A DNA stretch of 64,000 bases, taken from the NCBI GenBank assembly GCA_030849965.1, contig JAVDKL010000001.1:3206554-3270553 (forward strand). Direction: 5' to 3'. The DNA comes from Schauerella fraxinea (GTDB taxonomy: Bacteria; Pseudomonadota; Gammaproteobacteria; Burkholderiales; Burkholderiaceae_B). Below the pieces are notes generated by a model. That model ran no database searches and was not told the origin of the DNA. It saw only the letters and a program-made list of their open reading frames with translations. Of the stretch, positions 1 to 6,943 are shown piece after piece (the stretch's first letter is position 1; each line of letters opens with the position of its first letter). The translations under genes were made by a program, and so were the position numbers.

Positions 1-442
1 GCTTGGGCGCTTCGGTCTCGAGGTACGCCAGCGTGGCGTCGAGCTTGACCTGAAATCCGGCCAGCCATTCGGGGGTTTGACGTTCGGTGGGCTTGTTGCG
101 CTCCTGGCGAAACAGCAAGAGCATGTCCAGCAGGCCGTCGCCCAAGGCCTGGCGGCGTAGTGCCAGCAGGCGGGCCGGATCGTGCGAGGGCACGATCTGG
201 CTTTCGGCAAAGGTGCTGAGGTAGTCCACGATGACGCGCGAGTCGAAGATCGGCGTGCCGTCGTCCAGCACGAGGGTGGGCAATTTGCTGAGCGGGTTAT
301 CGGCGAGCAGGTCCAGGTTGACGCGGCTCATGGCGACCGGCGTGCGCACCAGCCGCACGTTGTCGGTCAGGCCGGTCTCCGCCAGCACGATCATGACTTT
401 GCGTACGAACGGCGATTTGGGGGACCAGTGCAGGGTCATCAT
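1..442 (-). CDS. Glutathione S-transferase family protein, C-terminus cut off by window edge
   Basis: The visible 147 codons form the N-terminal thioredoxin-like domain of a soluble glutathione S-transferase: an opening beta strand with LHWSPKSPFVRKV, a cis-proline segment SKLPTLVLDDG (about residues 50-60) and the glutathione-contacting DSR/ID turn just after it. The start of the helical second domain follows (ALGDGLLDMLLLFRQER). The usual Cys or Ser near residue 10-12 is represented by SPKSP, as in many bacterial GSTs of unknown substrate. Two adjacent ATG codons open the gene; the outer one is used here. It is divergent from the ECF sigma gene. The family assignment is firm; the substrate is unknown. 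Confidence 0.85.
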   Translation of the reverse strand, partial: MMTLHWSPKSPFVRKVMIVLAETGLTDNVRLVRTPVAMSRVNLDLLADNPLSKLPTLVLDDGTPIFDSRVIVDYLSTFAESQIVPSHDPARLLALRRQALGDGLLDMLLLFRQERNKPTERQTPEWLAGFQVKLDATLAYLETEAPK

Positions 443-669
443 GGCGGCGTATCTCGTGGTGAAAAGTGGCTGAAAAAGCCACTGACAATGCCGCCGGTGC
501 GCCGTGGCCTGATGGAACGTTGTCTCGTGTCTTTTTCGTTTGATTTGCGACCGATCTTACCGAGCACCCGCGGGCGCGGGTATGTGCAGGGCAACAAAGC
601 AGCTATGCCGCTTCCCCTGCTGCACGCCGCCGGGTAATCTAGGCGCTGTCACAGACCTGCTTCCTCCTC

Positions 670-1215
670 ATGGCCGATCCCGCACATCTTGAATCCCTGC
701 TCGCCGACTGTGCGCGCCAGCGCCAGCCGGCGCTCGCCGAACTTTATCGTTTGACGGCGCCGCATCTATTTCCGTTAGCCAAACGTATGTTGAGGAGTAA
801 AGAAGGGGCCGAAGAGGTCCTACAGGAGTGTTTTGTGACGATCTGGCAGCGCGCTGCCCAATATTCGGCTGAGCAAAGCCAGGTCATGACGTGGATGACG
901 CGCATTGTGCGCAACCGCTGCATCGACCGTTTGCGCCGTCCCGATCTCGAAGTGGCCGATCCGGACGGCGAGATCGCGGCCGCCTGGGCGGACGATGCGC
1001 CCGGGCCGATGTCGCAATTGCAGTCGGCGCAGGAGAGCAAGCGCCTGGCCGATTGCATGCAAACCCTCGAGGGTCAGCAACGGGCGGCCATCGCCATGGC
1101 GTTTTTCGACGATCTCAGCCATCCCGAGGTGGCCGAACGCATGGCAGCGCCGTTGGGCACCGTCAAAAGCTGGGTGCGGCGTGGCTTGGCCCGTCTTAAG
1201 GAGTGCTTGGGATGA
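670..1215 (+). CDS. ECF-type RNA polymerase sigma-70 factor (SigK-like)
   Basis: This 181-residue protein has the two-domain plan of an extracytoplasmic-function sigma factor. Region 2 lies at about residues 20-95, with the helix EEVLQECFVTIWQRA and the -10 recognition segment TWMTRIVRNRCIDRLRR. Region 4 lies at about 125-178, with the helix-turn-helix DLSHPEVAERMAAPLGTVKSW. The stop overlaps the start of the anti-sigma gene (ATGA), so the two are translationally coupled. The third gene downstream encodes a fasciclin-domain protein, the same trio as mycobacterial sigK-rskA-mpt70/83. It should redirect RNA polymerase to a small stress or envelope regulon once released by its partner. Confidence 0.93.
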   Translation: MADPAHLESLLADCARQRQPALAELYRLTAPHLFPLAKRMLRSKEGAEEVLQECFVTIWQRAAQYSAEQSQVMTWMTRIVRNRCIDRLRRPDLEVADPDGEIAAAWADDAPGPMSQLQSAQESKRLADCMQTLEGQQRAAIAMAFFDDLSHPEVAERMAAPLGTVKSWVRRGLARLKECLG

Positions 1216-1889
1216 ACTACCGGCACCCCGATCTTCAAGAACATCTGGCAGCCGCCTATGTGGCCGGCACCTTGCGGGGCGGCGCGCGCCGCCGTTTCGA
1301 AACGCTGATGCGCGACGACGCCCTGCTGCGTCGCGTGGTGGCGGCCTGGGAAACGCGGCTCCTGCCGCTGATCCATGCGCTGCCGCCTGAGATGCCGCCC
1401 GCTCGCGTGTGGCAAGCGATCGAACGCCGTACGGCCGTCAAGCCCGCTGCTCGACCGGCATGGGGCTGGAGCGGACTGGCGCTGTGGCGTACGGTGAGCG
1501 CCGGGTTGGCCATTGCCGTGGCCGCATTGGCATTCATCGTGATCGAGCCGTACTTCGCCAATACCCGCACCCAAACGCTGGCCGTGCTGGGCAGCGAGAA
1601 GGCGCCGTCGTCGCTGGTCGTCAACCGCTTGCCGGATAGCCGACTGTCGATTCAGGCCATGCAGGATCTGAACGCACTGGCCGACGGCCGAACGTTGGAA
1701 CTCTGGGCGATCTCACCCGGCGGCAAACCGCGTTCGCTGGGCCTGGTCGCCGCACGCGGCGATACGGTGATCGTGCCGAAGGCGCCGTTTACGCGTGGCG
1801 ACACGCTGGCCATCAGTCTGGAACCGGACGGTGGATCGCCGACCGGCCAGCCGACGGGTCCGGTCGTGTTTACCGGGACGGTGATCTAA
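1212..1889 (+). CDS. Anti-sigma factor with RskA domain
   Basis: The ATG at 1212 overlaps the sigma-factor stop and has an AAGGAG ribosome site 7 nt upstream, so it is preferred to the in-frame GTG at 1203. The 225-residue product has a cytoplasmic N-terminal sigma-binding helical region (about residues 1-85), one membrane-spanning segment at about 97-118 (SAGLAIAVAALAFIVIEPYF) and a periplasmic RskA-type C-terminal domain (ALADGRTLELWAISPGGKP onward). It lacks the HxxxCxxC zinc motif of ZAS anti-sigma factors. It should hold the ECF sigma factor inactive at the membrane until a periplasmic signal triggers proteolysis or release. Confidence 0.9.
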   Translation: MNYRHPDLQEHLAAAYVAGTLRGGARRRFETLMRDDALLRRVVAAWETRLLPLIHALPPEMPPARVWQAIERRTAVKPAARPAWGWSGLALWRTVSAGLAIAVAALAFIVIEPYFANTRTQTLAVLGSEKAPSSLVVNRLPDSRLSIQAMQDLNALADGRTLELWAISPGGKPRSLGLVAARGDTVIVPKAPFTRGDTLAISLEPDGGSPTGQPTGPVVFTGTVI

Positions 1890-1946
1890 AGGATCGCGCT
1901 GCGCTGGCAACGGCGCCGGCAGCGTTGGATGACGTGATGATGGTTG

Positions 1947-1982
1947 AAAGCGAAAGGACCCTCCGGGGTCCTTTTCGCTTTT
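1947..1982 (+). terminator. Rho-independent terminator after the sigma/anti-sigma pair
   Basis: A long hairpin with arms around GCGAAAGGACC and GGTCCTTTTCGC, closed by a short CTCCG loop region, runs into a short T-run. It lies 58 bases after the anti-sigma stop and separates that operon from the fasciclin gene, which therefore needs its own promoter. Confidence 0.8.
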
Positions 1983-1988
1983 CAGCGC

Positions 1989-2005
1989 CTAGGGTTTGTC
2001 CCTAG
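1989..2005. promoter_or_regulatory. Perfect 6-bp dyad upstream of the fasciclin gene
   Basis: CTAGGG and CCCTAG are separated by TTTGT, about 70 bases before the fasciclin start. It sits where a promoter or operator is needed, since the preceding terminator isolates this gene. No function is shown; it may be an operator or chance. Confidence 0.3.
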
Positions 2006-2075
2006 CCGATTTGCTGCATCCAAACGCTGCGCTCACGCGTATCTCCAGGTGTAGGCCCACCAAAAGGAGATCGTC

Positions 2076-2630
2076 ATGAAAATTCTGGCATCCATTGCCC
2101 TCGTATCCGCAGCTCTGGTTTTTCCCGCGGCCCACGCCGCCGATGCGGTCATGGTGGGCGGTCAATCGATGCTGCCCAGCAAGACGATCGTTGATAACGC
2201 CGTCAATTCGGCCGATCACACGACCTTGGTGGCTGCCGTCAAGGCCGCCGGTTTGGTGGAAACCTTGCAAGGCAAGGGCCCATTCACCGTATTTGCGCCG
2301 ACCAACGCCGCGTTCAACAAACTGCCGGCCGGTACGGTCGACACCCTCGTCAAGCCTGAAAGCAAGGCCACGCTGACCAAGATCCTGACGTACCACGTGG
2401 TGCCAGGGAAGCTGGATTTCGACACGCTGGCGGCGCGCATCAAGAAGGGCGGCAAGAACATGACCGAATTGAAGACTGTCAGCGGCGGCAAGCTGGTGGT
2501 GATGATGAACGGCAAGCACAACCTGACCGTCAAGGACGAGAAGGGCGGCGTGGCGACGATCAGCACGTATGACGTGTATCAGTCCAACGGCGTGATCAAC
2601 GTGATCGACAGCGTGTTGATGCCGAACTGA
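2076..2630 (+). CDS. Secreted fasciclin (FAS1) domain protein
   Basis: A 184-residue protein with a Sec signal peptide (MKILASIALVSAALVFPAAHA, cleavage near residue 21) followed by a single FAS1 domain. The FAS1 H1 box is clear (GPFTVFAPTNAAFNKLP, about 67-83), as is the H2 end (GVINVIDSVLMP, about 170-182). FAS1 domains mediate adhesion or surface interaction. The AAAAGGAGA ribosome site lies a few bases before the ATG. Standing directly after an ECF sigma/RskA pair, it is the likely regulon target, as MPT70/MPT83 are for mycobacterial SigK; that regulation is inferred, since I could not find a promoter motif shared with the sigma gene. Confidence 0.92.
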   Translation: MKILASIALVSAALVFPAAHAADAVMVGGQSMLPSKTIVDNAVNSADHTTLVAAVKAAGLVETLQGKGPFTVFAPTNAAFNKLPAGTVDTLVKPESKATLTKILTYHVVPGKLDFDTLAARIKKGGKNMTELKTVSGGKLVVMMNGKHNLTVKDEKGGVATISTYDVYQSNGVINVIDSVLMPN

Positions 2631-2657
2631 TCGGTTCGAAAGATGAAGGGAAGTGCT

Positions 2658-2677
2658 CGAACATCCTCGGATGTTCG
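2658..2677 (+). other. Stem-loop just after the fasciclin gene
   Basis: CGAACATCC and GGATGTTCG face each other with two bases between, 28 bases after the fasciclin stop. There is no T-run, so it is at best a 3'-end-stabilising hairpin or a weak terminator. Confidence 0.4.
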
Positions 2678-2679
2678 GG

Positions 2680-3030
2680 CGGAAGTGGCAGTGCCGCAGG
2701 CCATGGCAGTGAGTCGTTTGCAGTGCCGGAAGTGCTGAAGTGAAGCGTTTGATGTGCCGCAGGGTTGTACCGCAGTGTGCAGGTAGACGTACCGCAGTTT
2801 CCAGGTGGCAGTACCGCAGTGAAGCAGTCAGTGCTGCAAGGTCGTGAGCTGCAACGCATGAGTAGCAATGCAGTCAGTAGCAATGCAGTAAGCAGCAACG
2901 CAGTGAGTACCTATGCAGAGCAATGAGCAGTACGCAATGCAAGGCAGTCAGTGCAGCACCAAGCAGTATGAAGTGCAAGGTAGGCGTCGGTGTACCGCAG
3001 TCTTCGATGCCTTGCAGATTCGCAGTCGAA
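2680..3030. repeat. GCAGT-rich degenerate repeat region with a 15-bp tandem core
   Basis: In this gap the pentamer GCAGT occurs about 16 times in some 340 bases, where well under one would be expected. At 2861-2920 it resolves into four 15-bp tandem units of the type AGTAGCAATGCAGTC, each increasingly diverged, with a related unit before them at 2846-2860. The rest of the 2631-3097 gap shows no gene-like reading frame with a plausible start. It looks like a decayed minisatellite rather than a protein gene. Confidence 0.75.
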
Positions 3031-3097
3031 GGATGGACTGCAGATAAAGATGTGTGTTCGTTTGATGATTCGTCGTGCTTTTGATGCTTCGTAGATC

Positions 3098-3246
3098 AAA
3101 ACGAACCGTTCACCGTGGCGAGCTTTGAGCTTCTTGTTCTAGCGACGCGCTGTGAACGAACCGTTTTGCTTTTCGGCCTGCAATGGATCTCCCTCCATTG
3201 TGGAGTCATAGGCCGACAGGCCCCCGCGCATGGGGGCCTTTTTTTT
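3098..3246 (+). ncRNA. Candidate structured small RNA with CU-rich loop and strong terminator
   Basis: Several nested dyads lie in 150 bases. A paired element is built from two AACGAACCGTT copies at 3100-3110 and 3155-3165. An outer stem CGGCCT/AGGCCG (3174-3179 with 3210-3215) encloses a perfect 7-bp hairpin CAATGGA/TCCATTG (3181-3187 with 3194-3200), whose loop reads TCTCCC. An intrinsic terminator follows immediately. A C/U-rich apical loop of this type can pair with Shine-Dalgarno sequences. No upstream gene on this strand explains the terminator, since the nearest is 500 bases away. The 5' end and promoter are not defined. Confidence 0.45.
3218..3246 (+). terminator. Strong intrinsic terminator
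   Basis: AGGCCCCC and GGGGGCCT form a perfect 8-bp stem with a six-base loop followed by eight T residues. The T-run is on the plus strand, so it ends a plus-strand transcript, which is the main argument for the small-RNA candidate just upstream. Confidence 0.9.
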
Positions 3247-3273
3247 GCGCACGCAGCCCAGCGCGAGCGGATA

Positions 3274-4302
3274 TCAAGGCTCGGTGACGATCTGCAGCGC
3301 ACGCTCGAGCGAAGCGCGGATCATCTCGCCATGCCCGTATTGCGGAAAGGTTTCATAGCTCACGCTGGCGCCACCAGCCCGCAAGCCTTCGGCCATTTCA
3401 GCCACGGCGGCGCGTTGATCGGCAGGCGTTGCGTGCGGCGTGGTGTTGCCGGTTGCCTGAGCATTGCGCGCCGTGCCATCGGGCGTGGCCGCTACGGCAG
3501 GGGGCGACACCGGCCGTGGCGTGTCGCGCGGCTTGGTGCCCACGAAGATGCCGATGCGTTTGCCCGCAGCGCGATCGGCTTGAAATGCCTGCCATTCGTT
3601 CACCAGTGCGCCGTCGTTCCACCATGCCGATGGGTCGCCCACGATGTAGCGCGCGAAGGCGTCGGGTTGGGTAAAGAGCGTGTGCAAGGTGAAGAGGCCG
3701 CCGTACGAATGGCCCCAAAGGTAGGCCTGCTTGGGGTTCACGTTGGCGCGTGCCTGCACCAGCGGCATGATCCGGGACTGGATGAGGGCCAGGAAGACGT
3801 CGGCTCCGCCGCCCACCCGGCCGCGCACCACGGGCGGCGCTGCAAGCTTGCCGTTGTCTTTGTCGTATTCAGGCGGGGTGTAGTCGTACGCGCGCGAGAC
3901 GACGTCGTTGCGGGTGTCGACGTCATAGCCGATCGCCACGAGCACGGCCGGGCGCGTACGCGCAAGCATGGCGAGATCGTCATCCGTGAGCGTTGCCATC
4001 GCCGAATTGCCATCGAGCATGTAAAGAACTGGAAAGCCCGATTCGGGGGCGGGCGCCGCCGGGATCGCGATCTCGACGCGGTAATGCCGCTTGCCGTCGG
4101 CCGAGTCGAGTATGTGCCTCTCGAATCGGTACACGCTGGAGGGATGATCGGCCACGGTGTCACCGATCGCCCGTTGACCGCGTGCCCCCGTATTCGTAGG
4201 CGCCTGCGCAGACGCGGTGTGCGTGATGACGCTTGCGCCAAACAGCAGCGCCAGCGCCACGGTAAAGCGGGACAGTCGTCTCGCGTTGAGGGTGCTGCCC
4301 AT
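3274..4302 (-). CDS. Secreted alpha/beta-hydrolase, siderophore-esterase-like (IroE/Fes family)
   Basis: From the ATG at 4302 the 342-residue product opens with a good signal peptide (MGSTLNARRLSRF, hydrophobic TVALALLFGASVI, cleavage after TASA). The mature part is a putative esterase of the PF00756 type: FPVLYMLDGN strand, nucleophile elbow GHSYGG with the catalytic Ser, and a GDPSAWW segment typical of enterobactin/ferric-siderophore esterases. A C-terminal YGHGE supplies the probable catalytic His. It probably hydrolyses a ferric siderophore or similar ester in the periplasm. In-frame starts at 4356 (ATG) and 4368 (GTG) also exist, but these give a less convincing export signal. A Fur-box-like site lies just upstream, supporting iron control. 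Confidence 0.82.
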   Translation of the reverse strand: MGSTLNARRLSRFTVALALLFGASVITHTASAQAPTNTGARGQRAIGDTVADHPSSVYRFERHILDSADGKRHYRVEIAIPAAPAPESGFPVLYMLDGNSAMATLTDDDLAMLARTRPAVLVAIGYDVDTRNDVVSRAYDYTPPEYDKDNGKLAAPPVVRGRVGGGADVFLALIQSRIMPLVQARANVNPKQAYLWGHSYGGLFTLHTLFTQPDAFARYIVGDPSAWWNDGALVNEWQAFQADRAAGKRIGIFVGTKPRDTPRPVSPPAVAATPDGTARNAQATGNTTPHATPADQRAAVAEMAEGLRAGGASVSYETFPQYGHGEMIRASLERALQIVTEP

Positions 4303-4378
4303 CACACGGGCCGATAGGTGAGCGGATCCCGCCCGATGCAACGCGTTGAAGACCATATGCCGAACCACTGCCTTAAAT

Positions 4379-4397
4379 AGAAGTGATTCTTATTATA
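4379..4397 (-). promoter_or_regulatory. Probable Fur box
   Basis: Read on the minus strand, TATAATAAGAATCACTTCT matches the 19-base Fur consensus at 12 positions, with the AATAAGAATCA core intact. It stands in an AT-rich island just upstream of the esterase gene, where the promoter must be. The match is by eye. Confidence 0.6.
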
Positions 4398-4538
4398 TTC
4401 GGTCAAGATGGTGGCGTTCATTGGGCGCCACGTGCGGTTGCGGGTGGCGTCGCACCCGGACATGTCGTTCTCGTACGATGCTCAACGCGGTCGCACGGCA
4501 GTCGCCCGTCAGTGCGACGCCGATGACCGAAGAATCCC

Positions 4539-5246
4539 TCAGCCGTGCCGCGCCACGCCGTTCATGTAGATCTGCGCGTAGCCTTCCTTGATCGCCGACG
4601 TGATCTGATCCACGCGGCGGTCGATATGCTTTTCAAGCAAGGCGGCACAGGTGGCTTCATCGCGCCGCTGCAGCGCCTGCACGATTTCGCGGTGTTCGAG
4701 TTGGGTGTGGCGGCGGTCGCCACGATCCATATCGATCCAGCGCACGAAGCGGATGCGGGCATTGACGTTGCGCAGCACGCGCACCATCTCGGCGTTATCC
4801 GAGAGGTGCATCAGGCCTTCGTGAAACGCTTCGTCGAGCTCCACCAACTCGACCGGGGTACGCTCGCCGGGATCGGGGCCGGTGGCATCCAGGAACGCCA
4901 GCAGCGCGGCGATCTCGGCATCTTGCGCCCGTGCAATCGACAGCCGCACGGCGGCCACTTCGATGGCCTTGCGCAATTCGTAGAGCGCGAAAATCTCCTG
5001 CACATCCAGGTCGCGGCAAAAGAACCCTTTGCCGGGCAGATAGCGCAGCAGACCTTCGCTGTTCAAGCGGTTGAGCGCTTCGCGCAACGGTGTGCGGCTC
5101 ACGCCCAACTGCTTGGCCAACGCGACTTCGTTGAGCCGCTCGCCGGGTTTGAACGCAAAGCCGATGGCCATGGCGCTCAATTGACCGTGAACGCGATCGA
5201 CAATGCTGTCGACAGTAGTTTCGGCGGGCGGCGTGGCGATCATCAT
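4539..5246 (-). CDS. GntR-family regulator with FCD ligand domain
   Basis: This 235-residue protein has an N-terminal winged helix (residues about 15-80, with LNEVALAKQLGVSRTPLREA as the recognition region) and an all-helical FCD domain (about 95-225) with the metal/ligand residues D, H and H in the usual spacing (LDEAFHEGL, HREIVQAL). It is the last gene of a four-gene operon, its ATG overlapping the stop of the TPP-enzyme gene (ATGA). The 18-bp palindrome upstream of the operon contains TGTATACA, a typical FCD-type site. It therefore probably autoregulates the operon and senses a pathway acid. Confidence 0.92.
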   Translation of the reverse strand: MMIATPPAETTVDSIVDRVHGQLSAMAIGFAFKPGERLNEVALAKQLGVSRTPLREALNRLNSEGLLRYLPGKGFFCRDLDVQEIFALYELRKAIEVAAVRLSIARAQDAEIAALLAFLDATGPDPGERTPVELVELDEAFHEGLMHLSDNAEMVRVLRNVNARIRFVRWIDMDRGDRRHTQLEHREIVQALQRRDEATCAALLEKHIDRRVDQITSAIKEGYAQIYMNGVARHG

Positions 5247-6943
5247 TGCGCAGCCTTGCTGTTGTCTACACCCGTGAAATCACGGGCATGCGATTGCGCG
5301 CGCGGATCGAGAATGCAGTGCAGAATCGCCGGCTTGCCCGACGCCACGGCGCGCTCGAAAGCGGGCGCGAAGTCGGCCGTCTTCTCGACGCGTTCGCCAT
5401 GGCCGCCGAAGGCCTGGGCGTAGGCGGCGAAGTCGGGATTGTGCAACTGCGTGCCCACCACCCGGCCAGGATAGTCACGCTCCTGGTGCATGCGGATCGT
5501 GCCGTACTGGCTGTTATCCACCACGATCACGATCAGCGCTGCACCGTATTGCACGGCGGTCGCGAATTCCTGACCATTCATCAGGAAGCAGCCGTCGCCG
5601 GCGAACGCGATCACCATGCGCTCGGGATATTGACGCTTGGCCAGCACCGCGGCCGGCACACCGTAGCCCATCGAGCCGCTGGTGGGCGCGAGTTGTGTGG
5701 CGAAGGCGTTGAAGCGGTAGTGACGATGCAGCCAGCCGGCGTAGTTGCCCGCGCCGTTGCAGACAATCGTGTCGTCGGGTGCGCGGTCGCGCAGCCAGGC
5801 CATCACTTTGCCGTACTGGAAGTCGCCCGGCAGATCGCGCGGGGTTTCGGTCCAGTCGATGTAATCGGTGTGCGCCTGTTTGGCTTGCGCGGCGCGATCG
5901 GCCGTGCCGGTGGCGGGCAGGGCTTCGAGCGCGTCGCAGAACGCTACGGGCGACGCCTGGATGCCCAGCGTGGGCTGATAGACGCGGCCCAGTTCCTCGG
6001 CGCCCGGGTGCACGTGCACGAAGGGCTGCTGCGGCTGCGGAATTGTGATCAGGCCGTACGATTGCGATGGCATTTCCGATAACCGACCGCCGATCAGCAG
6101 GATCAGATCGGATTCGTCGATACGCTTTTTCAGGCGCGGATCGGGGCCAATGCCCAGTTCGCCGGCGTAGTTGGGATGCTTGGCCGGAAAGAGGGCCGCC
6201 CGGCGGAATGAGGTGGTCACCGGCAGATTGTGCTGTTCGGCGATGCGTTGGAAGGCCTCAACGCCTTCGGGCGTCCAGGCCGAGCCGCCGAGGATGGCGA
6301 TGGGGCGCTTGGCCTGACCCAGCAGCTTGCCGAGTTCGGTCATGGCGGCCGGTTCGGGCGCGGCACGTACGGGTTCGACGTACGGGGCGTCGAGCACGCT
6401 GCACGTTTCGACCAGCATGTCTTCCGGCAACGAGATCACGACCGGACCGGGACGGCCCTGCATGGCCACACGGAACGCGCGGGCAATGAGTTCGGGCACG
6501 CGGTCGGCGCGATCGATTTCGACGACCCATTTAGCCATCGAACCGAAGAACGCTTTGTAGTCGACTTCCTGGAACGCCTCGCGTTCCTTCATGCTGCGAT
6601 CCACCTGACCGATGAAGAGCAACATCGGCGTGGAGTCTTGCATGGCGATGTGCACGCCATGACTGGCGTTGGTGGCGCCGGGACCGCGTGTGACGAAGCA
6701 CACGCCTGGGCGGCCGGTGAGCTTGCCGTACGCTTCGGCCATCATCGCCGCGCCACCTTCGGCGCGGCAGATCACCACGTCGATGGGGCTGTCGTGCAGC
6801 GCGTCCAGCGCGGCCAGGTAGCTTTCGCCCGGCACGCAACTGACGCGATCCACGCCTTGACGCACCAGCTGGTCGATCAACACTTGCCCGCCGGTACGCG
6901 GGGCCAGTGTCGTTGTCTCGTTCGTTTTTATTGTGGAGGTCAT
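5243..6943 (-). CDS. TPP-dependent enzyme, acetolactate-synthase-like
   Basis: A 566-residue enzyme with the three domains of the acetolactate synthase/oxoacid decarboxylase superfamily. The N-terminal pyrimidine-binding domain carries the activating Glu (CRAEGGAAMMAEAYGK). The central Rossmann domain follows, and the C-terminal pyrophosphate-binding domain has GDGCFLMNGQE followed by the VVDNSQYG Mg-binding Asn. The ATG at 6943 overlaps the aminotransferase stop and is preferred to an upstream in-frame start. The partners suggest decarboxylation or carboligation of a 2-oxoacid formed by the aminotransferase, with the linked hydroxyacid dehydrogenase as an alternative outlet. It is not the housekeeping acetolactate synthase, which is at 43245. 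Substrate unknown. Confidence 0.88.
   Translation of the reverse strand: MTSTIKTNETTTLAPRTGGQVLIDQLVRQGVDRVSCVPGESYLAALDALHDSPIDVVICRAEGGAAMMAEAYGKLTGRPGVCFVTRGPGATNASHGVHIAMQDSTPMLLFIGQVDRSMKEREAFQEVDYKAFFGSMAKWVVEIDRADRVPELIARAFRVAMQGRPGPVVISLPEDMLVETCSVLDAPYVEPVRAAPEPAAMTELGKLLGQAKRPIAILGGSAWTPEGVEAFQRIAEQHNLPVTTSFRRAALFPAKHPNYAGELGIGPDPRLKKRIDESDLILLIGGRLSEMPSQSYGLITIPQPQQPFVHVHPGAEELGRVYQPTLGIQASPVAFCDALEALPATGTADRAAQAKQAHTDYIDWTETPRDLPGDFQYGKVMAWLRDRAPDDTIVCNGAGNYAGWLHRHYRFNAFATQLAPTSGSMGYGVPAAVLAKRQYPERMVIAFAGDGCFLMNGQEFATAVQYGAALIVIVVDNSQYGTIRMHQERDYPGRVVGTQLHNPDFAAYAQAFGGHGERVEKTADFAPAFERAVASGKPAILHCILDPRAQSHARDFTGVDNSKAAQ

Noticed and set aside
2010-2075. ECF-type promoter upstream of the fasciclin gene
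   Set aside because: GCATCC and CGTATC look suggestive, but the spacing is short and no matching motif was found upstream of the sigma gene itself, so the promoter is not reported.
2846-2920. 15-bp repeats as a CRISPR-like array
   Set aside because: The units are head to tail without spacers and progressively diverged, with no cas genes.
3115-4317. Very long plus-strand open frame opposite the esterase gene
   Set aside because: It has His/Arg/Gly-rich antisense composition with no motif, and the opposite strand encodes a clear esterase. The same reasoning removes the long antisense frames opposite the molybdoenzyme (12863-14797), topB (49862-52138), the transporter ATPase (37475-39409) and others.
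5243-6943. Assigning the TPP enzyme as sulfoacetaldehyde acetyltransferase (Xsc)
   Set aside because: Its N-terminus and length fit the general acetolactate-synthase-like group and not the characteristic Xsc opening; no phosphate acetyltransferase gene adjoins.
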